Positions 48,201 through 60,610 of a stretch of DNA of 64,000 bases are shown here, piece by piece. The translations under genes and the position numbers were made by a program. Source of the stretch: Clitoria ternatea (taxonomy: Eukaryota > Streptophyta > Magnoliopsida > Fabales > Fabaceae); assembly GCA_037962975.1 (NCBI GenBank), contig CM075669.1:113910501-113974500 (forward strand), given 5' to 3'. The notes below the pieces were generated by a model that was not told the DNA's origin, made no database searches, and worked only from the letters and a program-made list of their open reading frames with translations. Within the stretch, counting starts at the first letter, position 1; every line of letters begins with the position of its first letter.

Positions 48201-48396
48201 TGTGGCTGACCCAGCTGACAAACGGTGGTCAATTGTTATCCAAGGTAGACACATTGGAGACCCTAATCTTGATATTGTGGACATTCCATCAACTACAACA
48301 TGTATTCCAACATCTATCGTGGAACATGACATAGATGATGTAGTTGCCAGTCGTCATGACCACCATGAGGGCTTGTGGGAAAATATTTCATCTTAA
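45217..48396 (+). CDS. TNP2-like CACTA transposase, intact
   Basis: Uninterrupted 1059-codon ORF from MDRIWITAS. In order: transposase-associated N-terminal domain (about residues 3-78, with CPCVKC and YTRWIWHGE); tnp2 transposase region (about 185-430) with CPRCG-type cysteines, the acidic ATDGMNPFG at about residue 316 and a GHKACPVC motif; YIDVMHVEKNV near 530; a DUF4218-like block (about 635-770, SHDCHMLMQ, PFLRWMYPVERYM-like); and a DUF4216-like block near the C-terminus (about 925-1010, SCYFGVIEDIWEVDYG). Domain names are by recall. TNP2 proteins cut the element ends in the nucleus. The length and lack of stops suit a functional autonomous-type enzyme. The ATG was chosen because the start MDR.WI.AS is shared with the CACTA-3 pseudogene. 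Confidence 0.93.
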   Translation: MDRIWITASRLSLEYKGGVESFIEFVARNAVGVNGKYFCPCVKCFNLHRVDLEEVREHLLCDGFLRSYTRWIWHGEDVVVPSNSSQTKNRSSMHDNDVDMDDRLEDMIRDVGVEGFKKAHVYTTLCEDSEQPLYPNCLNFMRLSAVLRLFNLKAINGWTDKSFTDLLKLLKEMLPAGNTLPNRNYKAKKVLCPMGLEYEKIHACPNDCVLFRGELEILHRCPRCGVSRYKKKEADSDEVCTKGSPAKVLWYLPIVPRLKRLFANADDAKLMRWHADERVVDGLLRHPADGSQWKKMDRIFPEFANEPRNVRLALATDGMNPFGNLSTNHSSWPVLLFVYNLPPWLCMKRKYVMLSMMISGPRQPGNDIDVYLTPLVEDLKRLWEDGVEVFDGFTGQSFKLRAMLFCTINDFPVYGNLSGYSVKGHKACPVCEEGTSSVRLHHGRKNVYLRHRRFLKANHPFRRLKKSFNGAQDFEMAPPPLSGRQAYEKVKDVNVQFGKCEKQHPTQNNWKKRSVFFDLPYWRELDVRHYIDVMHVEKNVCDSLVGTLLNIPGKTKDGLNSRMDLELMGIRQDLHPQSKGKRTYLPPACHMLSRKEKQSLCESLRSVKVPSGYGSNIKSCVSMKDLKLVGLKSHDCHMLMQQFLPIAIHGILPKNVRNVITRLCMFFNSICCKVIVPGELDVLEQEASLILCQLEMYFPPSFFDIMVHLIIHLVREIRWCGPVFLRWMYPVERYMKILKGYMKNQRRPEASIMERYIAEEAIEFCTEYMSHAASIGIPTTRHEGRLDGKGTIGKKVKSMPRANVLQAHLYILYNTDDVKPYLATHKELVKKTNLKMTEKWLLNEHNKSFMQWFQKTVLKDASASLTLHRLGQGPNFDVLTFCGYDINNYSFYTRTQDEKSTNQNSGVMVVAQSMHFSTTKDNNPVMAESCYFGVIEDIWEVDYGPFTVPVFKCKWVENKNGVTTDDLEVTLVDLNKIGHKDEPFIMATQVKQVFYVADPADKRWSIVIQGRHIGDPNLDIVDIPSTTTCIPTSIVEHDIDDVVASRHDHHEGLWENISS

Positions 48397-48510
48397 TAGG
48401 GTATTAATCTTGTTGGTGATTCATTGAATTACATGTTATATTAGTTATTCGTTGTTTTAAATGTTATATTAAATATTTGACAGTTTTTTTCCTTGTTTGG
48501 ACAGATACTC

Positions 48511-51500
48511 ATGGCTGACCAGGATGGACGATCCAGGTCCGACTCACAGGCCAGTGGTTCCTCTGCTCGGAAGAGTAGAGGTGTTACCCGGATGCCAGAC
48601 GTCGCACGTAGGTGTCACCAGGGAGAGAGGCTAGTTGTTGAGATAGATGTCAACACCGATAGATTCAGTAGACCGCATGCCACGAAGTTTAGCAGTTATC
48701 TCGGGGTTGTGGTACGGTCAAAGGTGTCCATCATTATCCCCGACTGGGATAGTGTCGAGGAGGTGGTGAAGAACCAGCTATGGAGTGATGTTCTGGTAAC
48801 TTAGATATTATTTAAGTTTTATTTTAGTGTATTATTTCATGTAACTCTTAATAAGGACTCCTTTATGGACTAACTCCTTTCATGTAGGATTCTTTTGACA
48901 TACCATCTTCCGACATAGCGAGGAGGAAGGTCCTCGGTATCATGGCTGAGCGATGGAGGTCGTTCAAATCCATACTCACCACGAGGTATATTGAACTTTA
49001 AATTCTTAATCAACGCTTCACCAAATTGTACCAATCCTTAGTTTTAATGTACCTTTCATTGTAGGTATGTATTCGGGGATGACCAAGGAAAGTTCCCTGG
49101 AGAGAAATATTCATTCATCGATCAGGAGACCTGGGATGCTTTTGTTGCATCTAGACATTCTGCCAAGTTTTAGGTACATTGGTTTTTAGATGATTAAATT
49201 ATGTTTAATTTATACGGCTAACTGTGAATATTTTTTTTTCTTGTTGTAGGAGACCAGAAAGAAAGCCAAGGAGACTAGGAAGCTAAATGACTGCCCACAC
49301 ACACTGTCACATGGGGGTTACCATAGGTTGGAGGAGCGGCTGGCACAAGAGAGGCTGAGTCAGTGTCAGACTGACACTGGTATTGTGGATCCCCCTTCCC
49401 CACCTGCACGCCACGACAAATGGAAGTGGGCTAGGATCAAGAAGAGTGAGGAATACACTTCCTCACAGGCTCAGGAGGTTGCCTCACGGATAGTAAGTAT
49501 TCCCCTTTATATCAGTGTCTGTTTTTTAGTTTACGTGAAGGAAGTGAATACTAACTTGTTTGTTTTCAGGATTCCTTGGTTGAGCAATCAACCCAAGGGT
49601 CTTTCGTAGCCCATGGACGGGAGGATATTTGACTACCGCCATCGGCAGGCCAGAGCACCCAGGAAGAGTGCGTGCTATTGATCGAGGTGTAGGTAAGTGC
49701 TAACTAACTCTATGCTTTCATTTTGTTATCTGTTAAACAATTATGGGCTAATCATTCACATTTCATAGGCCTCCACGCCTATTACGGTGCTCCCGAGCCT
49801 GCCCCATCCCTTGAGCAAATGGTGGAGCAGAAGGTGGCTGTTGTGAAGGCTGAGTACCAGGAGGAGATATCTAGGCTCCACCAGGAGATGTCCCGATTCA
49901 GGGAGGAGATGAAGGCCTCACTCAGCCACCACCAAGAGACTACTGCACCAGCTAGCGACCCACAGGTTAGATTCTTTATTTAATTTCCTCAATTTTATTG
50001 TTTGTAATCACTTTATTTCATTATTGAATAACTTCTGCTTGATGTGTAAATATGTAGGTACGGAAGGTTAGCACTAAGGGGTCGTGCGCTGCGGCTGACC
50101 CTGACGATGACGGGGTCGAGCCACTAGACACCCGTCAATGTGACCTGTTCATTGACGGGTCGAAGGAGCCAGTTGCCACTGGTATGGTGTACAACTTAGG
50201 CCCTGTGGTTCACCATCAGACATTACCTAATGGTATGTCCAGGGTCTCGGTTGTGCTCGTCCTCGAGGAGGATGCTGCTGTGCCAGTGGCAACTCAGGAG
50301 GTGAAGACCGTCGGTCAGGCGGTGGGCCACTTTCTGATGTGGCCCAACAGACTTCTGGTGATTGCCCCTGGACAGGTAAAAACCCTAAACACTAACTAGC
50401 TTTTTTTCCTTGTCAATTATGGTACAAAATGTGATGGTTGTCAATTGTTCAACAGGAACAGCCATTGAAGAAGCCAGACCCGGCCAAGGATCCCATCCGG
50501 ATGCTATGGCGCATCGGGTATGAGCAAGGAGACGACACTGTTCAGGTCCCATGGCAGCCACTAGTGTTCGGCCGTCCAAGTGAGGTTCCACTTTACGTCA
50601 CACATTCTGACATGTGTGACATTATTTCAGGGACGTCGATGCTGAACACCTCCATCATTCAGTTGTGGGAGCTGTAAGTATATCATTTTTTGTCTAATTT
50701 TTGCATTATACAAGTTATTTGTCACTAACCATGTCTTAACTTGTTTAGGTTTCTGGCCAAACTCTGTGTGGACTTGGGTTTCCAAGGAACTTACGGTTTC
50801 TTAGAGCCCTCTCTCATACAGAGGCAAGGAAACACCTCGCAGAACACCCAGACATACATCCAGAATTGGATGTTTGAGTCTGGGAAGCCTATATACATGG
50901 GCCCCTATCATAAAGGGTAATATTCTATTCCATAATTATTGTCATGAATTTTTGCATTTTGAAGTCTCACTTATCACTAGTAACTGCAGGGCTCACTGGA
51001 CGCTTCTGGTGATCTGTCTGAAGGACTATCTTGCTCTGTACTTTGATAGTTTGCATCGGACAGCTCCACAAGATCTGAAAGATATAGTAGACCGGTAAGT
51101 TCATCCCTAAAAATAACCACAAATTCGATTACATCATTTTTAGAACTATACAATTCTAACTTATCTTGTGTTTTGTTTGACGCAGGGCGGTGGTTGGATA
51201 CAATCTACTGATTGGAAACAAGCCCAAAGGAAAAACAGTTGTATGGGTGTACCCAAAAGTAAGTCAATCGTATTCATTCAAATCTTCAGTACATATTTTT
51301 TAAGTTGCGAATTCACTTATTCTATACTATATGTCCATTGTAATCTTACAGGCAGAAGGGTACCTACGAGTGTGGCTATTTCGTCATGCACACTATGCTG
51401 ACCATTGTCCAACATCATTTAGTAGATGGATGGACAGAGGTAAGTCTCATCATTTGGACCACTTTTCTACCAATTTCATCAATTTCATGTAATAAATAAA

Positions 51501-51628
51501 GCTTTTGTTCTAATTGTTTTGTGCATTGTTTGCAGTACTTTAATGACTGGTCATTTTTCCCAAAGGAACTTGTAGATGATGTTAGAAGGCAATGGGCCTC
51601 ACACTTCATTGAAGTTAGGCAAAGCTAG
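48511..51628 (+). pseudogene. CACTA second gene: Ulp1-like (C48) cysteine protease, 13 exons, broken
   Basis: GT-AG exons I can join: 48511-48795, 48888-48985, 49065-49173, 49250-49492, 49570-49692, 49769-49965, 50058-50375, 50456-50673, 50749-50916, 50990-51094, 51186-51258, 51352-51439, 51536-51628. Exon 6 codes a coiled coil (EEISRLHQEMSRFREEM); exons 10-12 hold the protease: HWTLLVI (His), YFDSL (Asp) and YECGYFVM (Cys, with Gln upstream). Two breaks: exon 3 ends in an in-frame TAG (49171-49173), where CAG would fit, and about one base is missing near 49630 in exon 5. Same-strand and about 115 bp after the transposase stop, the standard CACTA arrangement. The role of Ulp1-like genes in plant CACTA elements is not established. 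Confidence 0.8.
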
Positions 51629-51879
51629 ATATAGGATCTTTATTCTTTTATATATGTATCTAGTAGGATTTAGGGTTTACTTTTATTAGATTACATTCAA
51701 CTTAATTGTATATACTTTCATTTTTAGGTTGTTATGAATTGATATAGAAAATAAATTGTTATATATATACATACCATTCTTTTGATATAGTGTTGCTGTG
51801 GCATACTGTATACTGTACTGGTTGTCTGAATGCAGGGTTGGGAAACGATAAAACAGAATCCATTTTAAAAAAAAAACCT

Positions 51880-52435
51880 CAGTATTTATTCACGGTTATG
51901 GACACAACCGTGAATATAGACTATATTTATCCACGGTTACTACCATAACCGTGGATATAGATATATTTTATCCACGGTTGTCCATCATAACCGTGAATAT
52001 AAGTATTAAAAGGTTTCAGTTACAAACTACTTATATTCACGGTTATGATGGACAACCGTGGATATAGATACATTTTATCCACGGTTGTCCATAATAACCG
52101 TGAATATAAGTTGTCACCTTTTAATACTTATATTCACGGTTATGATGGACAACCGTGGATAAAATGTATCTATATCCATGGTTGTCCATCATAACCGTGA
52201 ATATAAGTGGATGTAACTGACACCTTTCAGTTCTTATATTCACGGTTGTGCTCGATAACCGTGAATATAAATAGTAAGTTATATTCACAGTTGTTCTTAA
52301 CCGTGGTTAGATGTGATTTATTACCACGGTTGTTAACCGTGGTTAAAGACCATCATCTACTACCACGGATGCAACAACCACGGTTCTTTAACCGTGAATA
52401 AAGGCCTTTTTTAACCGTGATTATATCCATTTTTC
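51880..52435. repeat. Right subterminal repeats of CACTA-2 with two 83 bp palindromes
   Basis: More than twenty copies of the TATTCACGGTT / AACCGTGGATA motif. Two near-perfect palindromes stand out, at 52029-52111 and 52126-52208, each starting ACTTATATTCACGG and ending with its complement. The array is denser and more ordered than the left one. Confidence 0.85.
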
Positions 52436-52443
52436 CACTAGTG

Positions 52444-55400
52444 TGACTTATGTCCCAAAATTTTAGAAATAATTAAATTGGGATTTATTATGGATATTTA
52501 TAATTCATGGAGATTTTAAGAGATAAAATTTTACCCGGTTGAAATATGAGTGTTAAACCATGTATCCCCGATTGAGATGCCATTGGTCAGGGCTGTTAAT
52601 AATATTATTGGAAATCCGAATATATCATCGGAATAATTTTTGGATTAAATGTTGAGCCCGAACAAGGATCCTATTTATTTTAAAACAGAGAAGTTTAAGT
52701 GATAAGTTATAAATGTAAATGAAAACCCCATTTTTCACTCTCTAATTCACGGCACCTCCCTTCTCTTTTGGCAAACACTTGTTTCTTTTCTCTTCATACC
52801 CTCTCTTCTTTTCTCCTCTCATCCTTCTTATCTTTTCCTTCCATTCTCCAAAACCCTTGTGTGGTGTGCTCTCCTTCTCCTTCCATTTTCGTTTGCCACC
52901 TCCAAGCTTGAGGAAGATGATGTTGGATGGAAGCTTCCCTTCTCTCTCTTGGGATTTTCGTCACTTTCTCCTTTCCCTTTGATGCCCATTGATGCTTATT
53001 GGTTGAGGTAAGTTCCTCATCATTTTTCACGAGCTTATGCCATAGGTTTTGGGTTTTTGGTTGTTGGGTGAATGTTTAATACAAATAGGGTATTGAATGA
53101 ATCAATTAATATGCAAGCCCTAAGGTGGGGTGGCTTAAATGCAAGCTTTTATGAGCATTTAATGTGGTACCCAAAATTAATGTTGAAAGGTGATGGAAAA
53201 TTGATAAGAATTTATGATGGTGATGGTTTTTAGTGAAACCCTAACTTTAATAAATTGGGGGAAGTGTAAAACGTGAGTAGAATATATGTTTAATGATGTT
53301 AGAGAATGATGGTAATGATGAAAGATAGCCATTCATGATAGTTGATGAATATTGATAATGGTTGTTGGGTTCTCATGAAACCCTAGCCCTAAGAATTTGG
53401 GGAAGCTAGATATATTATAGCTTGAGAGGTTGAATTGAATGTGAATGGGTAATATTTAATAGGTGTGTTGTTAATTATAATGATGAATAATTGTGAATAT
53501 AGTAGATAACCCTTAATAGTGGAATCAATGGGATATACATATTGGTTGGTGAATTGATAGGCCATGATTTTGTGTCATTAGAGATTGTTAATTAAGGATG
53601 GTTTAAAAGAAGCAAGGATAACTTGTGTTGAACTCTAAGTGATAATGATGATATTTGAAGGATTGATGTGATTTGGGATTACATTATGTAATGGATGAGA
53701 TATTGTTGTTGTTTGGAATAGTTGGCCCTTTTAGATCTAGGGAACCTTGGTTTTGGGAAAAGAATTCCCGAAGCCTAACATGAAAGTATAAATAGATGCC
53801 ATGACAGGTTTAGAACTTATTACTATGCTTCATGATATAGGGGCAATTATTTTGAATCATAATGAGAACCTTAATATGGCACATAATTGAATGAATGCAA
53901 ATGTGTGTATATTGTGTAGTTTGGGTTCCCGACGATGGTGCGGAATAATCGGAGCATTCAGATTTCGGCTCTTCCCTCGAGATAGGAGAGGAGTTTACAT
54001 TCAAATTGTATGAGTAGAACTATAGTGATTATTGTATGTGATGAATACTCATGCTTGCCTTGCCATGTAGATATTGAAATAACGGTTATTTGATGATATT
54101 TGAGAAATGGTGTATGAGAATATGTATTGAGTGTTATGAAAATATATATATGTGATGATGATAAGTTAATTTTGATATGGTTAATAAATTGGAATAGAAA
54201 TTATTGAGTATGAATGTTTGAGGCAAGTTTTAAATACCTAATAAGAGGTGTATGATGTGTTGAATTTGTCCAATTTGGATTTGTATGAGTTTTGGTGTGT
54301 GAGGTTATTAAATTCTCACATTTCTGTACTTGAACTGGTATTCTCGCTCAAGCGAGATGGATTATCGCTCAAGTGAGAATCCCTTGTACCAATATTATGG
54401 CCCCTGCCCCAATCTCCCTCGAGCGAGCGAGTGTCTCACTTAAGCAAGACGTGTGTGGGTGAGTGGAAGAGTTACTGGACGAATCTTGCTCAAGCAGGTG
54501 TGACCGCGCTTAAGCGAGTGAGAGAGGAATTGGTTCTGGACGTTTTTCGCTTAAGCGAATGATGAGGCGAACTGGACCCCGCTCAAGCGAGCCAACCTTA
54601 ATGAGGTACTGGACATTTCTCGCTCGAGCGAGTGGCTAGTTGAAGGGAACCTCACTCGAGTGAATGCATGTGGAAATGGTCACTCGAACAATTTTACTCG
54701 TGTGAGTGGCCAAGTATGGGAAAGTCTCGCTCAAGCGAGCGAGCGTGGAAACGTTGCTGGACAATTTTAACGTGCGCGTAGGGCTCACGCAAGCGAGCTA
54801 TGTTAATCTGGCTCAAGCGAGTGAGGGTTTTGCTCAAGCGAGATGCTCTGAATGGAGTTGTGCTCTATTTTATTGATTTTGATGGTATTGGTCCCCTTTC
54901 CTTTATATTATAAGATGGTTGAGGGAATGTATAGGGATATATAATTAGGAGATAATATGGTGGTGTTGAATAATGATTAAAACATTGGGATAACTCGTTT
55001 ATACCCATAATATATAATGAGAAACATAAATATTGACCACCAACATGGAATACAAAAGAATGACAAATAGTATTTGATGGTGGGGTTATGAGACACACCC
55101 TAGAGTGATCATGAGATTAAGGAGAGAATGATTAAATGATGTAGTACTGGCTATAAACTGATGAATCAGAGATGATATCGGTATCGCGTGACAATAAATG
55201 ATGTTGTGACCATTACTTGAATAAAAGGAAGAATGTTATTATTGATGAAATTTCGAATTACCACTGTATCATATACAAGTGTGATCTTGTACGTATGGTC
55301 TAAGATTGTGATGATGGATTGTTGTATTGCCATACTAGATATAAGACAACGGTGATGAATAATGCGATGAAAACCACTAAATGAATGTGTGACAGTGTTG

Positions 55401-57245
55401 ATGAATATTATGAGATATTGTAACACCATTATGGTTAATCGCAAGTATCGACTTGCATATATGATATGATATACATGTGAAATATATTGAGATGAAAACA
55501 TACATTTATTTATGGAACAAATGATATGCCTTGAATGTTACGATGATTGTCATTATTTTTACTTCCATGCGTGGATTGTTATGCAATGAGATTGTAGCCA
55601 TTGAGATGCTAAGTATGGGAATAAAATGCCTTAAGGGGCTTATACATAATTGTATGTTATTGATTGAAAATGAAAAATTGAACTATATCCCTATGTGAGA
55701 GGGTGAGATATCCTTGCGAGGTTGTTTGGCATATGCATTATTGCATTTTGCATTCATGGCATGGCATTACATTGAAATGTGGTTGTGATCATAATGATGA
55801 AAGATCCTGCGGGATTCTATGAAGGGAGTACCCCTTGCGAGGCGGGAAACCAACTTGATGATGATATGATATTGAGCCGATGGTTGCGATCACCTGGTTA
55901 TTGAAATGAAAAAAGGGCTTGTGAGTTCCTATGATGCCCATGGTTGCGATCACGAGGCGGGAGTACCCTTTGCAAGGCGGGAAACCATTATGAATTGTTG
56001 AACGTGGTTGTGATCACGAGAAGGCAACTTGCGAGGCTGCTAGAGGGAGTACCCCGTGCGAGGTGGGAAACCCATGTGAATGAATGATATGGTGGTTGCG
56101 ATCACCTGATGAAATGAAATGGATCCATTGCATATGCATTAAACAGTTGATATATGCATTAGCCATAGGTGCATGGCATTTGAGATGGGATACCACGAGA
56201 GATGAAAAACCCCTTACGAGGAGGAACTGAATAAAGATTTAATACATTGATAATGATGATTGTGAATGCCCGTGATGATACGTGGCAATGTGATGGTGTA
56301 TGTGCTTGTGCTGACTTATATTATGAATTACGATTCATGCGGCTTGTATGCCTATTATAACAATGTGGTGTTGATTAAATGATGATTTAATAATTTTATA
56401 GCAAAACACACATGACGAATGAATGCATGTACACTTAATCACAATATATTATATTCGTCATTTAAATGTATAACTCACTCTCCCATGTGGTCTCCTTTTT
56501 AGCCTTGTGATGCAGGTTGCCATAGGATGAATCCGGATTTTAAACTGAAATTTCAGGAAGGTAAATAGTGGTAGTGGAAATGCCTTGGCCGGCATCATTT
56601 GTGAATTTTATTGTAATGACTAAAATGTATATGATGATATTGATGACTTAGTGATTTTGGTCATGTATAAGATAATCGTGAATGCAAGAATGGTGATCAT
56701 ATGTATTAGTACATAAGTGACGATTTAATGAGTACTTGAGGAATTGAACTTTAACAATATACATTGATGATGGTGGTGTTTGGATTAATGCCAATAGGTG
56801 AATAAGCATGCTAATTATGAGAATGGGCAGTGGTGATAGTTGGGGTATGACCCTGGATGTATATGTATATATATTTATATCTTAGGCAATGCATGTGTAT
56901 GTTGTAAGTGGATAATTGGGTTATGATCTAATAGGTCGATGTTAGGTATTTTCCTGCTTGCCGAGCCTTTTCTCATATCGCCATATATAGGACTAGGCGT
57001 TTCCCAATATACGTATTCTTCTTCCGCTATAAACTCTATTATTTTGTTATATCGTTATAGGCGAATTAGTTATCGATCTAGTCATAGGTTGATAAATCTC
57101 ACTCTTCAATTTTCTATGGTTCGAGTCTTGATGTAGTCGAGATGGTGTTTAGAAACTATTTCAAACGCGAAAAATTTACTCACATTTTTATTAATTATTA
57201 TCTTGATTACATCGGGATCTGAGTCTGGAAAACCGGGGTGTTACA
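52444..57245 (+). repeat. 3' LTR of element B, part right of CACTA-2
   Basis: Resumes with the second TGA and CTTATGTCCC. It is collinear with the 5' LTR to GGGTGTTACA at 57245, with differences of a few percent by eye. Near-palindrome cluster at about 54345-54845, degenerate tandem repeats at 55795-56225, CCTTGGCCGGC at 56583. Confidence 0.88.
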
Positions 57246-60040
57246 ATCTCTAGTAAATCCATTCACCCCCAAACAAAGAAAATCTAATATTGCTCTCCAA
57301 TGGCTGATCAATAGCCACTATAATGCAAAAGAGGAGACAATAGAATGGGATACTAGATAAAATAATCATATGTTAAACAATAATCACAATCATTTGAAAC
57401 ATGCCAACTAGTATATACCAGGGTTTTAACTTTTAACACCTACTAATCCTAATTACAATGTTTTTCAATCTGTTCCAAATTTGAATTTTTATAATGACTC
57501 AGCACAATCTTAGAAATTTATTGCGTAAAATCATGCTCTAGGTTTTAAAGGCTAGAACTTAGTACCCTAATTTAAGAAATGACAAGTTACACAAACATTA
57601 CTGAAAATCGTCTATAGATGCTTGAGCATTTAGAACAGTTGTTGATGTGCCTAAAGCTTTCTCTAGACTCCAAGATACGGTAGAGAGAATAAAATAAAAT
57701 AAAATGTTCATTCATTTAACTAACTGACTAAAAGTTTAATCCTACCCTTTTAGCTTTACGATTTCACTAGAAGGATTTTTAAACCTCTTGTACTTTTTTC
57801 CCCGTCCACTCTAACAAAAATTTTCTATTCAAAAGCAATATGAGAAATAAGAATACTAAACACAACACTTACTTCTAATGGAAACATGTTAAACTAGTGA
57901 TGCAAGTCAAAAGATTCAGCATCAAAATAAACTATCACAATCTAAGTATGTTTCTTAGTTGGCCTTTTACCATATATGAAGTGGCCCCAACTCAAGAAAG
58001 AAAATTTATTTTGAAGATCAAACGAAAACATGCTAAATTTTTTAACAATAATTTAGTGATCTTAAAAATCTTCTTACTCACAAAGAGCTATCTTACTTGA
58101 AGGTAATTACTACCAAATTTAAGACTTGGAAAATATAAGTACTCGAGTATTTTCTAATTTTTATAGGTAAAGAGATTGATCGAACATATGTTATTGAGAA
58201 GAGAAGTATAATACAAAGGGGAGGGTTGGAAAAATATTTGTTTGCCTAATTAGAATCGATAATAAATTAACATACATGATATTAGTGCCTAAAGAATGTT
58301 TGCCTAGTCATCAGTGAGCTAACGTCAAAAGGGTGGAATTCACACTTTAAAATGTTAGAGCAAGCCCTTAACAGGGCTCTTATAAAAAGTGAATCACTAT
58401 TTTTTTGTTTTAAAAATCCATTGATCTAATGGAAATTATAAAAGAAATATTGTTTGCTTCGGTCAATGATTATATTGCATATGATCCATTGTAAACCTTA
58501 TGCCTTCAACACCTCTGGCTAACTATTCTAAAATGTTATCACAAGAACAAGATGAAATCCATTACTACGAACAAATAGTCATCTTGCATATTTGCAATGT
58601 CAATAAAAAAAGTAAACAAATAAATAGGTAACATGTCAAGTTCTTACCCTCCCAAATTCCTTGCCTTCAAGATCAATCTACAGATGACCTCATGAAATAA
58701 TCCTCAAATGCATCTACCAAACTTACTTAACAAATACACCTATCACCTGCTGCAGCTACTGCTAAAAAATAACAAGGGACAATTGAGGAAGTTCCTAAGA
58801 AATGATGTTGTACACCATCAACAAAATCTGCTACTACAGTGGCATATTCATATAAAAAATACATCATTTATCTTGGAATATGTAATAGCACGCATCAATC
58901 AATAAACCAATCTAATGCATGATGATGAAGTGAATGTTAAAGCTTTAGACATTCAGAATGAACAAAAAATAACAAGGGTCGGTAGAAGTAAATCCAATTA
59001 AATAACATTTAGCTTTTGTCCAAACAAAACCCTAAAAATGAATACGAGAGAGAAAATACCTGTCCCAAGAACAATGATTATTGTTTTCTAAATTTTGAAT
59101 CAAAACAAGTTTAAATACGGAACACACAAAAAGTTTGCAATTTTTCAGTAAAAACGTTAAAAAGGTAGAAGACAACCTTCGATTGGAATCGCAAAGTAAC
59201 AACACCATAATAGAACCAATAGGACAAAACATAATGAAACTAATAAGTAACCTTTGTTTCATAGTGTTTATGTTAATTTCAAATGCCAAACATTCTAACA
59301 TGAAACTTTAGTGGATGTCATAGTTTGTACGCCAAATTAATCAGGAGCATTTCAGAAAAATTATACTAGTACTAGTGGAATTTAAAGTGCATATATTTCC
59401 AAGTTCATTGTAACTCCCTCCAAAAAATCCTCAAGTTCACTATGTTCCCAACCATCTCTAATTCATAGTTTACTGAATTTCCTACTCTTCTTTTGTTGTG
59501 GAAGTTAAGAACCCTGTTCCATGTCCTAATCATAAATATTAGAAAGATGAGAATGAAAACACTTAAATATATGAGTATATGCCACACATTCAACATCATG
59601 CTAGCACCTATGAACATGTGTGATAAGACATGAACAAAGGACAAGGGACTCATCAGAGATGCTAAAAAAGTAACGGTTACCGATCGTCGAAAGTAATGTC
59701 AGAGACTAAGATAGGGGAGAGAACAAGCAAGGTAAAGAGAATAAAAGACAATGAGTTAGGGGGAGATAGTGAGGGCTACTGGTAGACTACAAAACGTAAA
59801 ATCAAAGAAGAGAACAAGAAAAGAAAGTGGGCTTACCAGATATGCTTAAGGTCACGTCGGACAAGAAAGAAGAAAGGAAACTTGGCAATTATCGGAGGTC
59901 GTGTCAGAGCCTGAGGTCGCATTAGAGCTTGAGTTCACGTCGAAGACTACTTACGATTTTGTGCAAGTAAGTTAGGGGAGGCAGGTAGAGAGGTTAGGGT
60001 TTACAGAATTTAGAAAATGGTGGGAGGGTAAGGTGAGGGT
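57246..60040. other. CACTA-1 interior, right of element B
   Basis: 2.8 kb starting with the ATCTC TSD copy. AT-rich; no convincing exon or transposase similarity. It could be gutted transposon sequence or captured host DNA; I cannot tell. Confidence 0.45.
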
Positions 60041-60610
60041 TAACTAAGTTATTAGATCTGGCGACAGAATGAAGTCATCGCTATATTGTCATGAGATCTA
60101 CCAAGAGATAAAGCGACAGAAGAACAAACACGGTCGCTGATCTGAAAACCACGTAGCAATGAAATAGAACCTCGTCACTACAGTGAGCCCAAATAGTGAC
60201 GGTCTAACTAGTAGGTCACTAAATTGTTAACTATTAGCGATTAAGGCACCGCCATCGCTATAGGGTAGCATAGAGAACAAAAAATAGGGTAAACAAAATG
60301 TAGCAATGGAAACTATGCACCGTCACTACAGTTGCTCGACTAGCGACCACGTATCCTATTGCTAAGTTTGTGCACCAACAGAAAATTCTGGAGGGAAAGG
60401 AAATAAAGAAGGGAGGTGAACATAGCGACTGGATTAGCGACGACGTGTCTTTTAGCGACGGATTTTGCCATGAAATATTGCCAATTTTAGCGACGGGTTT
60501 TAGTTGGTCGCTATCTTTGTAGCGCACTACCTTTTTGATGGTCCCTTTTATCTTTTGGTCGCTAAATAGCGACGACTGGCTTCAGTCGCTAAATTTTAGT
60601 AGCTAACATG
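60040..60610. repeat. Right subterminal repeats of CACTA-1
   Basis: Many TAGCGAC / GTCGCTA motifs in both orientations, for example near 60428, 60455, 60490, 60555 and 60585, matching the left subterminal region. Confidence 0.75.

Larger units (their letters stand above)
43002..52443 (+). mobile_element. CACTA-2: full-length CACTA (En/Spm) transposon
   Basis: 9442 bp. Left end CACTAGTGCAAAAATTGGAT; right end reverse complement CACTAGTGGAAAAATGGAT. TSD TGA at 42999-43001 and 52444-52446, confirmed by the empty site in the 5' LTR of element B. It carries subterminal motif arrays at both ends, an intact TNP2-like transposase gene and a second, broken multi-exon gene. Youngest insertion in the nest. 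Confidence 0.95.
35934..57245 (+). mobile_element. Element B: non-coding LTR retrotransposon (LARD-like), split by CACTA-2
   Basis: TSD ATCTC is exact on both sides (35929-35933, 57246-57250). The 5' LTR is 35934-40773, the internal region 40774-42930, and the 3' LTR 42931-57245 including CACTA-2. Without CACTA-2 it is about 11.9 kb, of which only about 2.2 kb is internal and none codes for gag or pol. Initiator-Met primer site and polypurine tract are present. It must be mobilised in trans, plausibly by Tekay-type relatives, since both share ends, primer type and the GAGGACGAAATT block before the polypurine tract. Confidence 0.88.

Noticed and set aside
48511..51628. Ulp1-like gene as a host SUMO protease
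   Set aside because: It lies inside CACTA-2 between the transposase and the subterminal array, in the usual position of the CACTA second gene.
58708..59653. Small ORFs in the right interior of CACTA-1
   Set aside because: No recognisable domain, no splice-linked continuation that I could defend.
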